This document shows, in pieces, positions 6,199 to 7,642 of a DNA stretch of 7,642 nt. Position numbers and translations under genes: made by a program. Source of the DNA: an uncultured Alphaproteobacteria bacterium. GTDB lineage: Bacteria; Pseudomonadota; Alphaproteobacteria; CAKMZR01. Location of the stretch: positions 1 through 7,642 of the forward strand of contig CAKMZR010000074.1 of assembly GCA_929200455.1 (NCBI GenBank). The letters run 5' to 3'. The notes below the pieces were generated by a model. It made no database searches. It was not told the DNA's origin and saw only the letters and a list, made by a program, of their open reading frames with translations. The stretch's first letter is position 1, and each line of letters begins with the position of its first letter.

Positions 6199-6882
6199 TC
6201 ATGCCTCCTCCACAAAACATTCGCGTCCCATAAATATTAACGTATGATAACGAGATTCCTCTCTATCAAAACTATACTCGCGTCCTATTACACACTTTCG
6301 CCTCGCTTGGCAAGCCATATTAATACATTCTTCTCCCTTGCCACTCTCCAAATAAGACCGACACATACCCACATCCAGTCCTGTAGCCCGAAACGCTCCC
6401 ACCGGACAACCCGATAAACAAGGCTTCTCAACACATTCATCACACGGATGAACACTCTCCGTGACCTCGCTAAAATCTTTCACTTCCCTCCACAAAAATA
6501 ATCCACGGTACGCATGCCAAAGTCCATATCGAGGATGTACCAATAATCCCAAAGGACCAGGCCGCAATCTCTCTCCCCTCTGGGCCCAACTCAAAAAAGG
6601 ATAATAAGGAGGTCCCTCAAACGGATAAACACCCCCCGCCCCTATACTCTCTCCCACACAATCCAAGACCCTCTTCGTCCACTCGTCCAAACTGTCTCGC
6701 ACATAAGGCTTCCGACCCTCCTTAAACTTCCCCCAAAAAGAACCTCCCAAATTGCCCACCAATAAACCACTCCTCCAACCCTCCTCATACAAAGATTCAC
6801 CCTCCTCAAAGAAAAAACTCCCCCGTAAAGAAAATCCATACGCTCCCACCTTCCTCGTTATCTCCTCTTCCCAAGCTTTCAT
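6199..6882 (-). CDS. QueG-like 4Fe-4S ferredoxin, about 227 residues
   Basis: A soluble iron-sulfur protein related to the epoxyqueuosine reductase QueG but shorter (227 against roughly 350-380). The first 130 residues carry the motifs I associate with alphaproteobacterial proteins usually annotated only as ferredoxin: LVGNLGGSFW (41-50), PFEGPPYYPF (87-96) and LLVHPRYGLWHAYRG (113-127). Eight cysteines follow: Cys147-x2-Cys150-x4-Cys155-x3-Cys159-Pro, a standard 4Fe-4S pattern, then Cys174, Cys186, Cys191 and Cys197, whose wider spacing could bind a second cluster. The true function is not established. Its place between an Atm1-like exporter and corrinoid genes would fit an electron donor, but this is inference. 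ATG at 6882 overlaps the exporter stop as ATGA, with GAAGG 4 bases upstream. Confidence 0.85.
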   Translation of the reverse strand: MKAWEEEITRKVGAYGFSLRGSFFFEEGESLYEEGWRSGLLVGNLGGSFWGKFKEGRKPYVRDSLDEWTKRVLDCVGESIGAGGVYPFEGPPYYPFLSWAQRGERLRPGPLGLLVHPRYGLWHAYRGLFLWREVKDFSEVTESVHPCDECVEKPCLSGCPVGAFRATGLDVGMCRSYLESGKGEECINMACQARRKCVIGREYSFDREESRYHTLIFMGRECFVEEA

Positions 6883-7642
6883 GTCACCTTCACAAAATCC
6901 TTCATCTCTTCCTTCTTACGCTCCATCTCCTCCAAGCCCCTCTGGGCCTCCCACATCTTCGCATACAATCCTCCACGCGACAACAAAATCTCATGCGTGC
7001 CCTCCTCCACTATCCTACCCTTGTCCATCACCACTATCACATCCGCATCCGCTACCGTCGCAAGCCTATGGGCTATCATCAACGTCGTACGCCCTTCCGC
7101 CAGTTCAGATAAAGACTCCATAATCGCTCGCTCCGTATCCGTATCCAACGACGACGTCGCCTCATCAAATATCACAATAGGCGGATTCCTCAGAAGAATC
7201 CTCGCTATCGCCACCCTCTGCTTCTCTCCTCCCGACAACTTCAACCCTCGCTCGCCCACCATCGTCTCCAAACCATCCGGCAACTCCTTCAACAACTCCC
7301 CAAGACGTGCACGTTCTGCCGCCTCCAGAATCTCCTCCTCGCTCGCTCCTATCCTCCCATAACCTATGTTCTCGCCTATCGTCCCATTAAATAATACCGT
7401 GTCTTGTGGCACTATCCCCACATAACTTCGCAAACTCTCTTGCGTCACCTTCCGCACATCCTGTCCGTCAATCTCTACCCTGCCCTCGCCCACATCATAA
7501 AATCTCAACAATAAGCGTGACAACGTCGTCTTGCCAGAACCAGAGGGACCCACCACCGCCAGCTTCTTCCGCCCCCCCAACAACAACGAAAAATCTTCCA
7601 ATATCACACGCTCTCCCCCATACGAAAACTTCACCCCATCAA
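6879..7642 (-). CDS. ABC exporter, nucleotide-binding C-terminal part, Atm1/ABCB7-like (5' partial)
   Basis: The reading frame enters from beyond the window (an in-frame Asp-Gly precedes the GTG at 7634, which is an internal valine) and supplies about 254 residues, the ATPase half of a membrane exporter. The membrane domain is off the edge. Counting from that internal valine: Walker A GPSGSGKT (29-36), Q-loop Gln77 in VPQDTVLFNGTI, ABC signature LSGGE (133-137), Walker B VIFDEAT (154-160), the D-loop just after it (SSLD), and H-loop His189 (IAHR). The wording DGQDVRKVTQESLRS, VPQDTVLFN, MVGERGLKLSGGEKQRVAIARILL and LYAKMW is close to Atm1/ABCB7 exporters, which move glutathione-linked sulfur or metal compounds out of the cytoplasm. 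An MsbA-type lipid exporter is the main alternative. The C-terminus ends in a charged Glu/Lys-rich helix. The stop overlaps the ferredoxin start by 4 bases, so the two are co-translated. Confidence 0.93.
   Translation of the reverse strand, partial: DGVKFSYGGERVILEDFSLLLGGRKKLAVVGPSGSGKTTLSRLLLRFYDVGEGRVEIDGQDVRKVTQESLRSYVGIVPQDTVLFNGTIGENIGYGRIGASEEEILEAAERARLGELLKELPDGLETMVGERGLKLSGGEKQRVAIARILLRNPPIVIFDEATSSLDTDTERAIMESLSELAEGRTTLMIAHRLATVADADVIVVMDKGRIVEEGTHEILLSRGGLYAKMWEAQRGLEEMERKKEEMKDFVKVT

Noticed and set aside
1..7642. tRNA, rRNA, riboswitch, CRISPR array, insertion sequence or integration site
   Set aside because: No tRNA-like cloverleaf, cobalamin-riboswitch box, regularly spaced direct repeat, transposase motif or terminal inverted repeats were seen; nearly all the sequence is accounted for by coding regions.

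Overview
The window looks like part of a chromosome from an alphaproteobacterium. The main evidence is the aspartyl-tRNA synthetase, whose motif 2 region has the alphaproteobacterial form FRDEDARADRSPGEFYQLD. An Atm1-type ABC exporter and a QueG-like ferredoxin of a kind I associate with this class agree with that. The order and genus cannot be read from the sequence. Base composition is unusual: the + strand is very rich in C and poor in G from end to end, whichever strand the genes lie on. Hand counts of single 60-base rows give C26/G4 (row 1), C24/G4 (row 3241), C24/G7 (row 5581) and C32/G6 (row 7201).

The left part is read on the + strand. It holds the 3' end of an unidentified gene (to 223), a short spacer with a plausible promoter, aspS (303-2096), an alpha/beta-hydrolase esterase that overlaps aspS by 4 bases (2093-2761), a 74-base spacer, and a small exported protein with one Sel1-type repeat (2836-3186). 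The aspS and esterase genes probably share a transcript.

The right part is a four-gene run on the - strand that converges on the left part near 3190. In transcription order it holds the nucleotide-binding end of an Atm1-like ABC exporter (entering from beyond 7642), a small 8-cysteine QueG-like ferredoxin (4-base overlap with the ABC gene), a methyltetrahydrofolate:corrinoid methyltransferase of the AcsE type, and an N-terminal [2Fe-2S]/ASKHA ATPase of the RACo (DUF4445) type that reactivates oxidised corrinoid proteins. The last two form half of a corrinoid-dependent methyl-transfer (demethylation) pathway. The substrate methyltransferase and the corrinoid carrier are not in the window.

The points most worth a second look are the strand asymmetry and its effect on codons, proteins and ribosome binding sites; the matching arginine-rich tails on the two corrinoid-pathway proteins; and the QueG-like ferredoxin placed between an exporter and the corrinoid genes. 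I see no RNA genes, CRISPR arrays, insertion sequences, phage genes or attachment sites. The many other long open frames are shadows produced by the scarcity of G, and hence of TAG and TGA, on the + strand.
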